Source: Pseudooceanicola sp. (GTDB lineage: Bacteria > Pseudomonadota > Alphaproteobacteria > Rhodobacterales > Rhodobacteraceae). From it: 63,978 nt of DNA. Below, piece after piece: positions 18,688-28,275 of this stretch; the first letter of the stretch is position 1; each line of letters starts with the position of its first letter. The position numbers and the translations under genes are program-made. The stretch covers positions 1-63,978 of the forward strand of contig PAPR01000026.1 of the NCBI GenBank assembly GCA_002709085.1, given 5' to 3'. The notes under the pieces are model-generated. The model had not been told where the DNA came from. It did no database searches and saw only the letters and a list, made by a program, of their open reading frames with translations.

Positions 18688-19994
18688 CAGCCGATCCCCT
18701 CGCGGATCAGCATCGGCACCTCCGGCGCGGCCTCGGACATGATGATCGCGTTCTGAACGGCCCGCACCGCCTGCGTCGCGCTGTCCATGCGCGAGGCATG
18801 GACCCGCCCCATGGGCTGCCCCCTGCTTAACCGCGTGCCGAGCGGCACCATGTCCGACAAGCCGACCGCATAGTCGATCTGGTCGCCTTCGACTTTGCGC
18901 CCGCCGCCGAGATCGACCACCACCAGCCCGAGGGCCTGTCCGTCCATCTCGGCCACATAGCCATCGTAAGGCGCTGGAATCTCACGGATCACCGTCGCCT
19001 CGGGCAGGTAGCGCGAGGGGTTCTCGACAAACTTCAACGGCCCGCCCATGGCAGCGGCCATCCGGCCGAAATGTTCGGCCGCCTTGCCCGAAGAGATCGC
19101 GTCGAGCATGGCGCTGGTCCCGCTCGCGACGTCCTCGGCATGGCCGCATCCGGCAAGGACCACGCCGCCCAGCATCGCCGAAAGTTCCAGCAGCGCGCCC
19201 TCGGCCTGCCCGGTCAGCACGTCACAGGCTGCCGCGACCTCCAGCGCATTGCCAAGGGCGGGGGCCAAGGGCTGGCTCATGTCCGAAATCACCGCCGCCG
19301 CGTGGCACCCAGACTCGTTGGCGGTGGTCACCAAGGCTTCGGCCAGGGATTTCGCTTCGTCCATGTTCTTCATGAAGGCGCCGGAGCCGATCTTGACGTC
19401 CAGCACCAGCCCGTCCAACCCGGCGGCGAGCTTTTTCGACAGGATCGAGGCGGTGATCAGATCGAGGCTTTCCACGGTCGAGGTCACGTCGCGGATCGCG
19501 TAGAGCCGCCGGTCCGCAGGCGCGATGTCATCCGTCGCCGAGACAATCGCGCAGCCAGCCTTGCCCACGACGCCGCGAAACCGCGCCTCGTCGAGGGTGG
19601 TCATCAGGCCGGGGATCGCCTCCAACTTGTCCAGCGTGCCACCCGTGTGGCCCAGCCCGCGCCCCGAGATCATCGGCACATAGGCCCCGCAGGCGGCCAG
19701 CGCCGGGGCCAGCACCAGTGAGACGCAATCGCCCACGCCCCCCGTGGAATGCTTGTCCAGCACCGGGCCGGGCATGTCCCATTCCAGCACGCGACCCGAA
19801 TCCCGCATCGCCAGTGTCAGGGCCACGCGCCCCTCGTCCGACATGCCGTTGAGCAGCGCGGCCATGGCAAAGGCTCCGGCCTGCGCATCCGTCACACGTT
19901 GATCAGCGAGAGCGGCAGCAAACCACTGAAGTTCCGCCCGGCTCGGCGTGTCGCCGTCGCGCAGGCGAGCGATGATTTGGCGGGCGTTCATCAT
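18687..19994 (-). CDS. deoA: Thymidine phosphorylase
   Basis: A 435-residue enzyme of the nucleoside phosphorylase II family that splits thymidine or deoxyuridine with phosphate. It has the phosphate-binding KHSTGGVGD (about residues 80-88), GRGLGHTGGTLDKLEAIPG signature and the Ser/Lys-rich KIGSGAFMKNMDEA segment. Two adjacent ATGs (19994 and 19991) follow a GGAGG; either may be used, and both overlap the cdd stop, so translation is coupled. It feeds deoxyribose 1-phosphate to DeoB. Confidence 0.95.
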   Translation of the reverse strand: MMNARQIIARLRDGDTPSRAELQWFAAALADQRVTDAQAGAFAMAALLNGMSDEGRVALTLAMRDSGRVLEWDMPGPVLDKHSTGGVGDCVSLVLAPALAACGAYVPMISGRGLGHTGGTLDKLEAIPGLMTTLDEARFRGVVGKAGCAIVSATDDIAPADRRLYAIRDVTSTVESLDLITASILSKKLAAGLDGLVLDVKIGSGAFMKNMDEAKSLAEALVTTANESGCHAAAVISDMSQPLAPALGNALEVAAACDVLTGQAEGALLELSAMLGGVVLAGCGHAEDVASGTSAMLDAISSGKAAEHFGRMAAAMGGPLKFVENPSRYLPEATVIREIPAPYDGYVAEMDGQALGLVVVDLGGGRKVEGDQIDYAVGLSDMVPLGTRLSRGQPMGRVHASRMDSATQAVRAVQNAIIMSEAAPEVPMLIREGIG

Positions 19995-20386
19995 TGCGCC
20001 TCCATATGGCCTGCGTCGAAGCGGCCCGGCAGAATTTCCGACAGGGTCAGCGACAGGACGTCTCCGCCGAGCGTGCCCATTCGGACCACCACGTCGGGAT
20101 CACCGAATTCGGCCAGCTTTTGACGGCAACCGCCGCAACAGGGAACCGGCGTTGGACTGTCAGCGATCACTGCGACCTCGCGAATCACGCTATCCCCGGC
20201 GGCTATCATCGCCGCGATGGCACCGGCCTCGGCGCAGGTGCCTTCGGGATAGGCGACGTTTTCCACGTTCACGCCGGTATAGACCTTGCCGGAGGCCGCG
20301 CGGATCGCCGCCCCGACCTTGAAATTGGAATAAGGGGCGTAGGCGTTCTTTCGCACCTCGCGGGCCGCTTGCAACAGGTCCATCAT
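19991..20386 (-). CDS. cdd: Cytidine deaminase
   Basis: A 131-residue homotetramer-type cytidine deaminase that turns cytidine or deoxycytidine into the uridine form. The zinc site is CAEAGAIAAM (Glu as general acid/base, Cys ligand) and PCCGGCRQ with two Cys ligands; AYAPYSNFKVGAA and NVENVAYPEGT are the substrate-binding stretches. The start is placed at the first of two ATGs after GGAGGTG; a 38-residue extension upstream is not conserved-looking. It is the first gene of the operon, divergent from maeB across 220 bases. Confidence 0.94.
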   Translation of the reverse strand: MMDLLQAAREVRKNAYAPYSNFKVGAAIRAASGKVYTGVNVENVAYPEGTCAEAGAIAAMIAAGDSVIREVAVIADSPTPVPCCGGCRQKLAEFGDPDVVVRMGTLGGDVLSLTLSEILPGRFDAGHMEAQ

Positions 20387-20570
20387 CACCTCCGGGTTCA
20401 CGGGTCTCAGTCTTGGTTCCTCAGCGGGGCAATGCAAGGGGCCTCGGCGTTTTCCCTCACGACAGTCACAGCCCGACGTCGGGGTTGGCGAATAAGACAT
20501 CGCGAACGGACACCGCCAGTGCCCCTATGACACGGTAGGACGATGGCCCGGCTTCCACCGGCGCGGTAAA

Positions 20571-20588
20571 TGCTCTAGCGCTAAAGCA
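20571..20588. promoter_or_regulatory. LacI-type palindromic operator upstream of maeB
   Basis: TGCTCTAGCGCTAAAGCA is an 18-base palindrome with one mismatched pair and a central AGCGCT. CG-centred palindromes are the hallmark of LacI-family operators. It ends 21 bases before the maeB ATG, just upstream of the ribosome site, so a bound protein could block transcription. It also lies in the shared divergent region with cdd. The regulator is not in the window. Confidence 0.6.
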
Positions 20589-20609
20589 TCCATCGGGAGC
20601 GGAGTGTCC

Positions 20610-22901
20610 ATGTCCACTGAAAACGCCTCATCCAGCCGGGAAAACCTGCGTCAGTCGGCCCTGACCTACCACGAAACTCCGCGCCCCGGTAAGCTGGAGG
20701 TCCGCGCGACCAAACCGCTGGCTAACGGGCGCGATTTGTCGCTGGCCTATTCCCCAGGGGTCGCCGAAGCCTGTCTGGAGATCAGGGACGACCCCGCGGC
20801 CGCCTCGCGCTACACCACGCGCGGCAACCTTGTTGCCGTAGTCTCAAACGGAACGGCCGTTCTGGGGCTTGGCAACATCGGGGCACTGGCCTCCAAACCG
20901 GTGATGGAAGGCAAGGCAGTCCTCTTCAAGAAATTTGCCGGCATCGATTGTTTCGACATCGAAGTGGACGAAAGCGACCCCGAAAAACTCGCCGATATCG
21001 TCTGTGCGCTGGAGCCGACATTCGGCGCGATCAACCTTGAGGACATCAAGGCCCCCGACTGCTTTATCGTTGAAAAACTGTGCCGCGAACGAATGAATAT
21101 CCCGGTCTTTCACGACGATCAGCATGGTACAGCAATCGTTGTCGGGGCGGCGGCCACCAATGCGCTGCTCGTCGCCGAAAAGACCTGGGCCGACATCAAG
21201 ATCGTCTCGACCGGAGGTGGCGCGGCCGGGATTGCCTGCCTCAACATGCTGCTGAAACTTGGGGTGCGACGCGAAAACGTCTGGCTCTGCGATATTCACG
21301 GGTTGGTCTATGAGGGCCGCGCCGAGGACATGAACCCGCAAAAGGCCGAGTTTGCCCAAGCCAGTGATCTGCGTAGCCTCGATCAGGTGATCGACGACGC
21401 GGACCTGTTCCTCGGGCTGTCCGGACCGGGCGTTCTGCAACCCGAGCAAGTGGCGCGCATGGCTCCTCGCCCGATCATCTTTGCGCTCGCCAATCCCACG
21501 CCCGAGATCATGCCGGATGACGCTCGGGCGGTTGTCCCGGATGCCATTATCGCGACCGGCCGGTCGGATTTTCCGAACCAGGTGAACAACGTCTTGTGTT
21601 TTCCCTTCATCTTTCGCGGGGCGCTGGACGTCGGGGCCACTGTCATCAACGACGAGATGCAATTGGCCTGCATCGAAGGTATCGCCGCCCTCGCCCGCGC
21701 CACCACATCCGCCGAAGCCGCCGCCGCCTATCAGGATGAACAACTGACATTCGGGCCGGATTACCTGATCCCGAAGCCCTTCGACCCCCGCCTCTCTGCC
21801 ATTGTGTCGACTGCGGTTGCAAAGGCCGCGATGGACAGCGGAGTCGCGACGCGCCCGATCGCGGACCTCGATGCCTACCGTGAAAAGCTGCGGTCCTCCG
21901 TGTTCAAATCCGCGCTGCTCATGCGGCCGGTGTTCGAAGCGGCGCGCACGGCGTCGCGCCGTCTGGTCTTTGCCGAAGGTGAGGACGAGCGCGTGTTGCG
22001 TGCGGCGCAGGTGATCCTTGAGGAGACCACCGAACAACCCATCCTCATCGGTCGTCCCGAAGTGATCGAGCACCGCTGCGCCCGCGCCGGTCTGAAAATT
22101 CGGCCCGGCCTGGATTTCCATGTGGTGAACCCCGAAAACGATCCCCGCTATCGCGATTATTGGGAGACCTATCATCAGATCATGGCGCGCAGTGGTGTCA
22201 CGCCTGACATCGCCCGCGCCGTCATGCGCACCAACACGACTGTCATCGGCGCGGTCATGGTCCATCGCGACGAGGCCGACAGCATGATCTGTGGAACGGT
22301 CGGCGAATATCGTTGGCACCTCAATTATATAGAGCAAATCCTCGGCAATCGGGATCTGCGCCCGCAGGGTGCGCTGTCACTCTTGATCTTGGAGGACGGG
22401 CCCCTGTTCCTCGCTGATACACATATCCACTCCGAACCGTCGTCAGAGCAGATCGCAGAGGCTGCGATCGGTGCGGCGCGCCACGTTAAGCGCTTTGGTC
22501 TTTCCCCGAATGTCGCACTCTGCGGACGGAGCCAGTTTGGCAATCAGGACACCGAGACCGCCGCGCGCCTGCGTGGCGCGATCCGAATTCTCGACAGCCA
22601 GCCGCGCGACTTTTGCTATGAAGGAGAGATGAACATCGACGCGGCGCTCGACCCCGACCTGCGGGAACGGGTCTTCCCGGGGAACCGGATGAACGGACCG
22701 GCCAATACGTTGATTTTTGCCAACGCCGATGCCGCATCCGGCGTGCGCAACATCCTGAGGATGAAGGGCGGCGGGCTGGAGGTCGGCCCGATTTTGATGG
22801 GAATGGGCAATAGGGCGCATATCGTCACGCCTTCCATCACCACACGCGGCTTGATGAACGTCGGCGCGATTGCCGGGACGCCGGTGGCGCATTACGGATA
22901 G
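20610..22901 (+). CDS. maeB: NADP-dependent malic enzyme, phosphotransacetylase-fused type
   Basis: A 763-residue MaeB-type malic enzyme converting malate to pyruvate with CO2 and NADPH. The N-terminal domains hold the malic signature (SLAYSPGVAEACLEI, FKKFAGIDCFDIEVDE, FHDDQHGTAIVVGAAATNAL) and an NAD(P) fold (VSTGGGAAGIACLN). From about residue 430 a phosphate acetyl/butyryltransferase-like domain follows, normally catalytically silent and regulatory. The ATG at 20610 follows GGGAGCGGAG; a GTG two codons earlier is possible. It supplies pyruvate and NADPH during growth on acetyl-CoA or TCA substrates, consistent with the acyl-CoA genes around it. Confidence 0.95.
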   Translation: MSTENASSSRENLRQSALTYHETPRPGKLEVRATKPLANGRDLSLAYSPGVAEACLEIRDDPAAASRYTTRGNLVAVVSNGTAVLGLGNIGALASKPVMEGKAVLFKKFAGIDCFDIEVDESDPEKLADIVCALEPTFGAINLEDIKAPDCFIVEKLCRERMNIPVFHDDQHGTAIVVGAAATNALLVAEKTWADIKIVSTGGGAAGIACLNMLLKLGVRRENVWLCDIHGLVYEGRAEDMNPQKAEFAQASDLRSLDQVIDDADLFLGLSGPGVLQPEQVARMAPRPIIFALANPTPEIMPDDARAVVPDAIIATGRSDFPNQVNNVLCFPFIFRGALDVGATVINDEMQLACIEGIAALARATTSAEAAAAYQDEQLTFGPDYLIPKPFDPRLSAIVSTAVAKAAMDSGVATRPIADLDAYREKLRSSVFKSALLMRPVFEAARTASRRLVFAEGEDERVLRAAQVILEETTEQPILIGRPEVIEHRCARAGLKIRPGLDFHVVNPENDPRYRDYWETYHQIMARSGVTPDIARAVMRTNTTVIGAVMVHRDEADSMICGTVGEYRWHLNYIEQILGNRDLRPQGALSLLILEDGPLFLADTHIHSEPSSEQIAEAAIGAARHVKRFGLSPNVALCGRSQFGNQDTETAARLRGAIRILDSQPRDFCYEGEMNIDAALDPDLRERVFPGNRMNGPANTLIFANADAASGVRNILRMKGGGLEVGPILMGMGNRAHIVTPSITTRGLMNVGAIAGTPVAHYG

Positions 22902-23276
22902 CGTAGCGCGACGTAAAGGTTCGCGCCATTGAAGGATACAGTCGAGTAATGTCCTAAGGCGGATCATCCTGCCCTCACGTCGATGAGGCTTTCGTGTGCT
23001 CTCGGTGCTGCCGAATAGCGCGGAACGATACCGTGAAGTTGCGGTGTCCTGCGCGATGTTCGGAGTCTGTCCCTGCAGGCGCGGGCCCCCTTTCCTCCGG
23101 AGCTTGTCGGAGCGTTATGCCGCTAGACTCTTGTCGTAGCTGGAAACTCTGCATCGTCGCTCTGATCCCGCCCCGGACGATCTCCCGTGCCCTGCGCCCA
23201 GCCCCACGATCAGCCCACTTGCACGCCCGCGGCCCAGCCGGTACCACTCCGCCAACGTCGGAGGAGGATGACCATT
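22902..23276. other. Leader region of prpE, no gene recognised
   Basis: About 375 bases between maeB and prpE. Small frames exist in both directions but none has a domain or a ribosome site. I see no terminator with a T-run after maeB. The promoter for prpE should lie here, but I cannot place it. Confidence 0.4.
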
Positions 23277-25166
23277 ATGGGATATAGTGACGTCTATGCG
23301 GCCTGGAAACAGGATCCCGAAGGCTTCTGGATGGACGCGGCGGAAGCGATTGATTGGGATCGCAAACCGACCCGCGCGCTGGATGACCGGAACGCGCCGC
23401 TTTACGAATGGTTTACCGATGGGATGGTGAACACCTGCTGGAATGCCGTTGACCGCCATGTCGAAGCCGGCCGGGGCGAGCAGGCAGCGATCATCTATGA
23501 CAGCCCGATCACCGATACCAAGGCGACGATAACCTACAGCCAGCTCAAGTCGCGCGTCGCCGCACTGGCAGGCGCCTTGCGCGCCAAGGGTGTCGAAAAG
23601 GGTGACCGCGTCATTATCTATATGCCTATGGTGCCCGAGACGCTGGATGCCATGCTGGCCTGCGCGAGGATCGGTGCGGTGCATTCCGTGGTATTCGGAG
23701 GCTTTGCCGCCAACGAGCTTGCCGTGCGGATCGACGATGCAGAACCCAAGGCGATTATCGCCGCCTCCTGCGGGTTGGAGCCGGGCCGCGTGGTCCCCTA
23801 CAAACCACTTCTCGATGGCGCGATTGAACAGTCGACGCACAAACCCGAGTTCTGTGTCATTTTTCAGCGCGAAGAGCTGGCGGCCGACCTCCACCCAACA
23901 CGCGACGTCGACTTTCAAGAGTTTCAACAGGGAACGGAGCCCGCAAATTGCCTTCCGGTTGAAGGCAATCACCCCGTCTACATCCTTTACACCTCCGGAA
24001 CCACTGGCCAACCCAAAGGTGTCATCCGTCCCACCGCCGGGCACCTGGTTGCGCTGAACTGGACCATGAAAAACGTCTACAACGTGGATCCCGGCGACGT
24101 CTTTTGGGCGGCCTCCGACGTTGGCTGGGTCGTGGGACACAGCTACATCTGTTACGGGCCACTGGTCCACGGCAACACGACCGTTCTGTTTGAGGGTAAA
24201 CCTGTCGGAACTCCGGATGCCGGAACGTTCTGGCGTGTTATTTCCGAACACAAAGTCAAATCCTTTTTTACAGCACCGACCGCGTTCCGTGCTGTGAAAC
24301 GCGAGGACCCCAAGGGGGAGTACATCAAAAAATACGATCTATCCTGTCTCGAGCAAATTTATCTCGCGGGAGAGCGTGCTGACCCCGACACCATCATTTG
24401 GGCCCGTGAGAAAACCGGCCTGCCCATCATAGACCATTGGTGGCAGACGGAGAGTGGCTATCCAATGGTGGCCAATCCGATGGGTATCGAGGCGTTGCCA
24501 ATCAAGGTCGGTTCTCCTTCCGTTGCTATGCCAGGCTATGAAATTCACGTTCTGGACGAAACCGGCCGTCAGATGAAGACTGGCGAATTGGGCGCAATCG
24601 CTATCAAGCTCCCCCTGCCGCCGGGGACGCTTCCCAACCTCTGGAACGCTGAAGATCGGTTTCGCAAAAGTTATCTCAATACTTTTCCTGGTTACTACGA
24701 AACCGGCGACGCCGGTATGATCGACGAGGACGGCTATCTTTATATCATGGCGCGCACTGACGACGTCATCAATGTCGCGGGGCATCGGCTCTCCACAGGC
24801 GGAATGGAAGAGGTTCTGGCCGCACATCCTGATGTCGCCGAATGCGCCGTAATTGGTATAGCTGATGAGCTGAAGGGCCAACTTCCTGTGGGATTCGTTT
24901 GTCTCACCAACGGCGTAAACCGTCCGCATGAAGAAATCGTTAAAGAGGTGATCGCATCGGTCCGTGACCGGATCGGCCCAGTCGCCGCATTTAAACTGGC
25001 AGTGGTGGTCGATCGCTTGCCCAAGACCCGGTCAGGGAAAATTCTGCGCGCGACCATGGTCAAAATCGCGAATGGCGAAGATTTCAAGGTCCCGGCGACG
25101 ATTGATGACCCCGCGATCCTGGACGAAATACGTGAGGCTTTGCGCAGCTTGGGATATCCCAAGTAG
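23277..25166 (+). CDS. prpE: Propionyl-CoA synthetase
   Basis: A 629-residue acetyl-CoA-synthetase-like ligase. The length and the opening MGYSDVYAAWKQDPEGFW fit the PrpE group, which activates propionate (and can act on acetate or acrylate). It has LYTSGTTGQPKGV (P-loop, near residue 240), the DHWWQTESGYP motif characteristic of acetyl/propionyl-CoA synthetases, and the acetylatable catalytic Lys in KTRSGKILR near the C-terminus. I prefer the ATG at 23277, 9 bases after GGAGG, over the one at 23268 that abuts it. It pairs functionally with MeaB and Mce in this window. Confidence 0.92.
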   Translation: MGYSDVYAAWKQDPEGFWMDAAEAIDWDRKPTRALDDRNAPLYEWFTDGMVNTCWNAVDRHVEAGRGEQAAIIYDSPITDTKATITYSQLKSRVAALAGALRAKGVEKGDRVIIYMPMVPETLDAMLACARIGAVHSVVFGGFAANELAVRIDDAEPKAIIAASCGLEPGRVVPYKPLLDGAIEQSTHKPEFCVIFQREELAADLHPTRDVDFQEFQQGTEPANCLPVEGNHPVYILYTSGTTGQPKGVIRPTAGHLVALNWTMKNVYNVDPGDVFWAASDVGWVVGHSYICYGPLVHGNTTVLFEGKPVGTPDAGTFWRVISEHKVKSFFTAPTAFRAVKREDPKGEYIKKYDLSCLEQIYLAGERADPDTIIWAREKTGLPIIDHWWQTESGYPMVANPMGIEALPIKVGSPSVAMPGYEIHVLDETGRQMKTGELGAIAIKLPLPPGTLPNLWNAEDRFRKSYLNTFPGYYETGDAGMIDEDGYLYIMARTDDVINVAGHRLSTGGMEEVLAAHPDVAECAVIGIADELKGQLPVGFVCLTNGVNRPHEEIVKEVIASVRDRIGPVAAFKLAVVVDRLPKTRSGKILRATMVKIANGEDFKVPATIDDPAILDEIREALRSLGYPK

Positions 25167-25248
25167 ATTCACGATTTCTTAGGTATTCTGCGCTAAAGTT
25201 TTGAGATGGACGAACGATTCCTCTCTACAAATAGACGCTTTTTGAACG

Positions 25249-25273
25249 ACGGGCGGGGAAATTCCCCACCCGT
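25249..25273. terminator. Hairpin between convergent prpE and csbD
   Basis: Stem ACGGGCGGGGA/TCCCCACCCGT, 11 bases with one wobble/mismatch, loop of 3. No T-run follows on either strand, so it is a terminator-like hairpin at best. Confidence 0.45.
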
Positions 25274-25313
25274 ACATTTGCCCTCACCGGGCCTAGACAT
25301 TTCGATAGCTATG

Positions 25314-25511
25314 TCAGCGCTTTTCCATGAAGCTGTCGACTTCGCGTTGTGCCTCGTCTTTCGCATAGCCGTAGCGCTCCTGAAGCTTGCCTTCCAGCTT
25401 CGCACGATTGCCTTCGACGCGATCCAAATCGTCATCGGTCAGCTTACCCCATTGGGTCTGCGCTTCACCTTTAAACTGCTTCCAATTGCCTTCGATTTGA
25501 TCCCAATTCAT
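25314..25511 (-). CDS. CsbD family stress protein
   Basis: A 65-residue hydrophilic protein of the CsbD family: MNWDQIEGNWKQFKGEAQTQ, then WGKLTDDDLDRVEGNRAKL and QERYGYAKDEAQREVDSFM. The family is small, helical, cytosolic and strongly induced by general stress; no biochemical role is established. AGGAGG lies 5-6 bases before the ATG. A good EcfG-type promoter is found 30-60 bases upstream (25543-25568), which fits general-stress control. Confidence 0.92.
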   Translation of the reverse strand: MNWDQIEGNWKQFKGEAQTQWGKLTDDDLDRVEGNRAKLEGKLQERYGYAKDEAQREVDSFMEKR

Positions 25512-25542
25512 GGCGTCCTCCTATGTTTACCATCAATTACTA

Positions 25543-25568
25543 AACCACGCCAACGCCGGACTGGTTCC
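25543..25568 (-). promoter_or_regulatory. Candidate EcfG (general stress) promoter of csbD
   Basis: On the minus strand GGAAC (25568-25564), a 17-base spacer and GGTT (25546-25543). The alphaproteobacterial EcfG consensus is GGAAC with 16-17 bases then CGTT, so only the first base of the -10 differs. It would start transcription about 25 bases before the csbD ribosome site. Confidence 0.65.
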
Positions 25569-25847
25569 GAATTACAAATTGATCGCACCCTCTCTAAACC
25601 GACGCAAATCGCTCTAATATCCAAGGCCGCACCAGACCGCGGAACTAAGTCCTTAAGATTAAGCGCGAAACTAAGCCGAACCTCGACTGTCGACGAGATA
25701 CGAGATCCGGCCATTTCCCGCCCACGGCACAACTTTGGGGCGTTCTCAATCAACGCCAATTACGGAGAGGGGATCAAATCTGAAATGACGATGAGAGCAA
25801 CTGCGACGCGCGTTCCATTCGCTAAGCTCACTCGGGCTCACCGTCGG
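25569..25847. other. Gap between csbD promoter and nadK, nothing recognised
   Basis: About 280 bases of slightly lower GC than the neighbours. A minus-strand frame at 25508-25759 overlaps the csbD promoter and has no domain. I call no gene. Confidence 0.4.
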
Positions 25848-26609
25848 TCAAACGAATTGCTCCCGGATCAGGCGTTCCTCCAGCCCGTGACCAGGGTCAA
25901 ACATCAAGCGATGAATGATCCGAGGCTCCGACGCGATTTCCACCGCAATTACATTCGTCATCGACCGGCTGTCCGCATCGGCCATAACCGGTCGTTTTTC
26001 CGGCTCGAGCACGTCGAACCGTACGTGGGATGCGACGGGAATCAAGGCGCCACGCCAACGGCGCGGCCGAAAAGGCGCGATCGCGGTCAAAGCCAGAACA
26101 TCGGATTCGATCGGCAGGATTGGGCCATGGGCGGAATAATTATAGGCGGTCGACCCTGCTGGTGTCGCGACCAGTGCCCCGTCGCACACCAACTCTTCCA
26201 TCCGCACCTTGCCGTCGACGGCGATCCGCAACTTGGCCGCTTGCGGTCCGGCTCGCAACAGCGACACCTCGTTGATCGCCAGGGCCTCCGTCACCTTGCC
26301 ATCCGCCCGAGTCGCCCGCATCAAAAGCGGATTGATCAGGGCCACCTCCGCGGCGCGCACGCGCTCCATCAGGTCGACGTCGTGATATTCGTTCATCAGA
26401 AACCCGACAGTGCCCCGGTTCATTCCGTAAACCGGGGCGGGCAGATGTTGCGTACGATGCAGCGTCGCCAGCATGAAGCCATCGCCGCCCAAGGCAATAA
26501 TTACGTCCGCTTCATCCTCCGCGACGTTGCCGTAACGTTTAGCCAGGGCCTCGCGCGCTTCGCGTGCCTTGGCCGCCCGACTGGCGACAAAAGCCAGTTT
26601 CTTCACCAT
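25848..26609 (-). CDS. nadK: NAD kinase
   Basis: A 253-residue ATP-NAD kinase that makes NADP from NAD. The diagnostic GGDG motif is at residues 41-44 ([12 protein letters not shown]), with AINEVSLLR and [17 protein letters not shown] later, all in the usual order. The short N-terminus is normal for alphaproteobacteria. I start at the ATG at 26609; an extension to 26666 would overlap the glyA leader. It is divergent from glyA across 176 bases. Confidence 0.94.
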   Translation of the reverse strand: MVKKLAFVASRAAKAREAREALAKRYGNVAEDEADVIIALGGDGFMLATLHRTQHLPAPVYGMNRGTVGFLMNEYHDVDLMERVRAAEVALINPLLMRATRADGKVTEALAINEVSLLRAGPQAAKLRIAVDGKVRMEELVCDGALVATPAGSTAYNYSAHGPILPIESDVLALTAIAPFRPRRWRGALIPVASHVRFDVLEPEKRPVMADADSRSMTNVIAVEIASEPRIIHRLMFDPGHGLEERLIREQFV

Positions 26610-26785
26610 ATTAGCCGATCCTTGCCGAATACTCTGCCGCGCGTCGCTGCAATTTGACCCAATCACAATCTCTGCTCAGGGACCAGCCCCGCCGCATGCG
26701 GGACATATCGCCTCACTTTCGCCCCTTCCGCCCTTGCGCTGTTTTCGCTAGGACCGTGCCAACCCCGGACCTCAGGAGACGTGCC

Positions 26786-28081
26786 ATGAAAGATGCCATC
26801 AAGGACGCAGGCTTTTTCACCGAAGCCCTCGACACCCGTGACCCCGAAATCAGCAAAGCAATCCGTAATGAACTCGGCCGGCAACGCGACGAGATCGAGC
26901 TGATCGCCTCGGAAAACATCGTCTCGGCAGCGGTGATGGAGGCGCAGGGCTCTGTCATGACGAACAAATATGCCGAAGGCTACCCCGGCAAGCGTTATTA
27001 TGGCGGCTGCCAATATGTCGACGTCGCCGAAACTCTGGCGATCGATCGCGCGAAGGAATTGTTTGGCTGCAAGTTTGCCAACGTTCAGCCAAACTCCGGC
27101 AGTCAGATGAACCAGGCGGTCTTTCTGGCACTGCTGCAGCCGGGCGACACCTTCATGGGGCTCGATCTCAACTCCGGCGGGCACCTCACACACGGCTCGC
27201 CCGTCAACATGTCGGGCAAATGGTTCAACGTCGTCAGCTACGGCGTGCGTCAGCAGGACGAGTTGCTCGACATGGACGAGGTCCGCGAAAAAGCGCGCGC
27301 CAACAAGCCCAAGCTGATCGTTGCCGGCGGTACCGCCTATTCCCGCGTCTGGGATTGGCAGGCCTTCCGTGACATTGCTGACGAGGTCGGTGCTTACCTG
27401 ATGGTCGACATGGCGCATATCGCCGGGTTGGTCGCGGGTGGCGTGCACCCCTCGCCCATCGGAATCGCGGATGTCGTTACCACAACCACGCATAAATCCT
27501 TGCGCGGGCCACGCGGCGGCATGGTGTTAACCAACGACGAGGCGCTGGCAAAAAAGATCAACTCCGCCGTTTTCCCCGGCCTTCAGGGGGGGCCGCTGAT
27601 GCATGTGATCGCCGCAAAGGCAGTTGCTTTCGCCGAGGCCCTGCGCCCCGAATTCAAGGACTACGCGGCACAGGTTGTGAAGAACGCGCAAGCCATGGCC
27701 GACCAATTAATGAAGGGCGGGATCAACGTGGTTTCCGGCGGGACGGACAATCACCTCTGCCTTGCCGATCTGCGTCCCAAGAAGGTGACAGGCAAGGCAG
27801 CCGAGGCCGCCCTAGGCCGCGCCCATATTACCTGCAACAAAAATGGTGTGCCGTTTGATCCCGAAAGCCCATTCGTCACCTCCGGCATCCGGCTCGGTGC
27901 CCCGGCCGGCACGACCCGCGGCTTTGGCGAAGCTGAGTTCCGCCAGATCGCCGACTGGATTGTCGAAGTGGTCGACGGCCTGTCCGCCAACGGCGCTGAG
28001 GGCAATTCCGAGGTTGAGGACAAGGTGAAATCCGAAGTGGCTGCGCTTTGCGCCCGCCACCCGCTCTATCCCGACATGTGA
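26786..28081 (+). CDS. glyA: Serine hydroxymethyltransferase
   Basis: A 431-residue PLP enzyme interconverting serine and glycine with tetrahydrofolate, the main source of one-carbon units. It has [10 protein letters not shown] and [15 protein letters not shown] in the N-terminal domain and the PLP Lys237 in [15 protein letters not shown]. The C-terminal domain is complete ([19 protein letters not shown]). The ATG at 26786 has AGGAG upstream; an in-frame extension reaching nadK is not credible. Confidence 0.97.
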   Translation: MKDAIKDAGFFTEALDTRDPEISKAIRNELGRQRDEIELIASENIVSAAVMEAQGSVMTNKYAEGYPGKRYYGGCQYVDVAETLAIDRAKELFGCKFANVQPNSGSQMNQAVFLALLQPGDTFMGLDLNSGGHLTHGSPVNMSGKWFNVVSYGVRQQDELLDMDEVREKARANKPKLIVAGGTAYSRVWDWQAFRDIADEVGAYLMVDMAHIAGLVAGGVHPSPIGIADVVTTTTHKSLRGPRGGMVLTNDEALAKKINSAVFPGLQGGPLMHVIAAKAVAFAEALRPEFKDYAAQVVKNAQAMADQLMKGGINVVSGGTDNHLCLADLRPKKVTGKAAEAALGRAHITCNKNGVPFDPESPFVTSGIRLGAPAGTTRGFGEAEFRQIADWIVEVVDGLSANGAEGNSEVEDKVKSEVAALCARHPLYPDM

Positions 28082-28092
28082 AATTACCAATG

Positions 28093-28118
28093 GGCCGTCC
28101 CGGATATTCGGGGCGGCC
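28093..28118 (+). terminator. Hairpin after glyA
   Basis: Stem GGCCGTCCCG/CGGGGCGGCC with a 6-base loop and one G-T pair, 11 bases after the glyA stop. The following TACGTTTGC has no long T-run, so termination may be weak. Confidence 0.5.
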
Positions 28119-28275
28119 TACGTTTGCGAACCGACCGGGTTCATTGCCTAACGCGTCCCGAGGATGACCGTCGGCAGGGCTCAGAGTGCCAATTACGACG
28201 CCGATAGTGCAGGAGCAAATCGCAGATCGGGGCCGCCTGCAGGCTCACCCCGGCGTCACCCCTGTCGCGAGACGC

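Noticed and set aside
20844-22337. Nearly 500-codon minus-strand frame under maeB
   Set aside because: Shadow frame; the plus strand carries all malic enzyme motifs.
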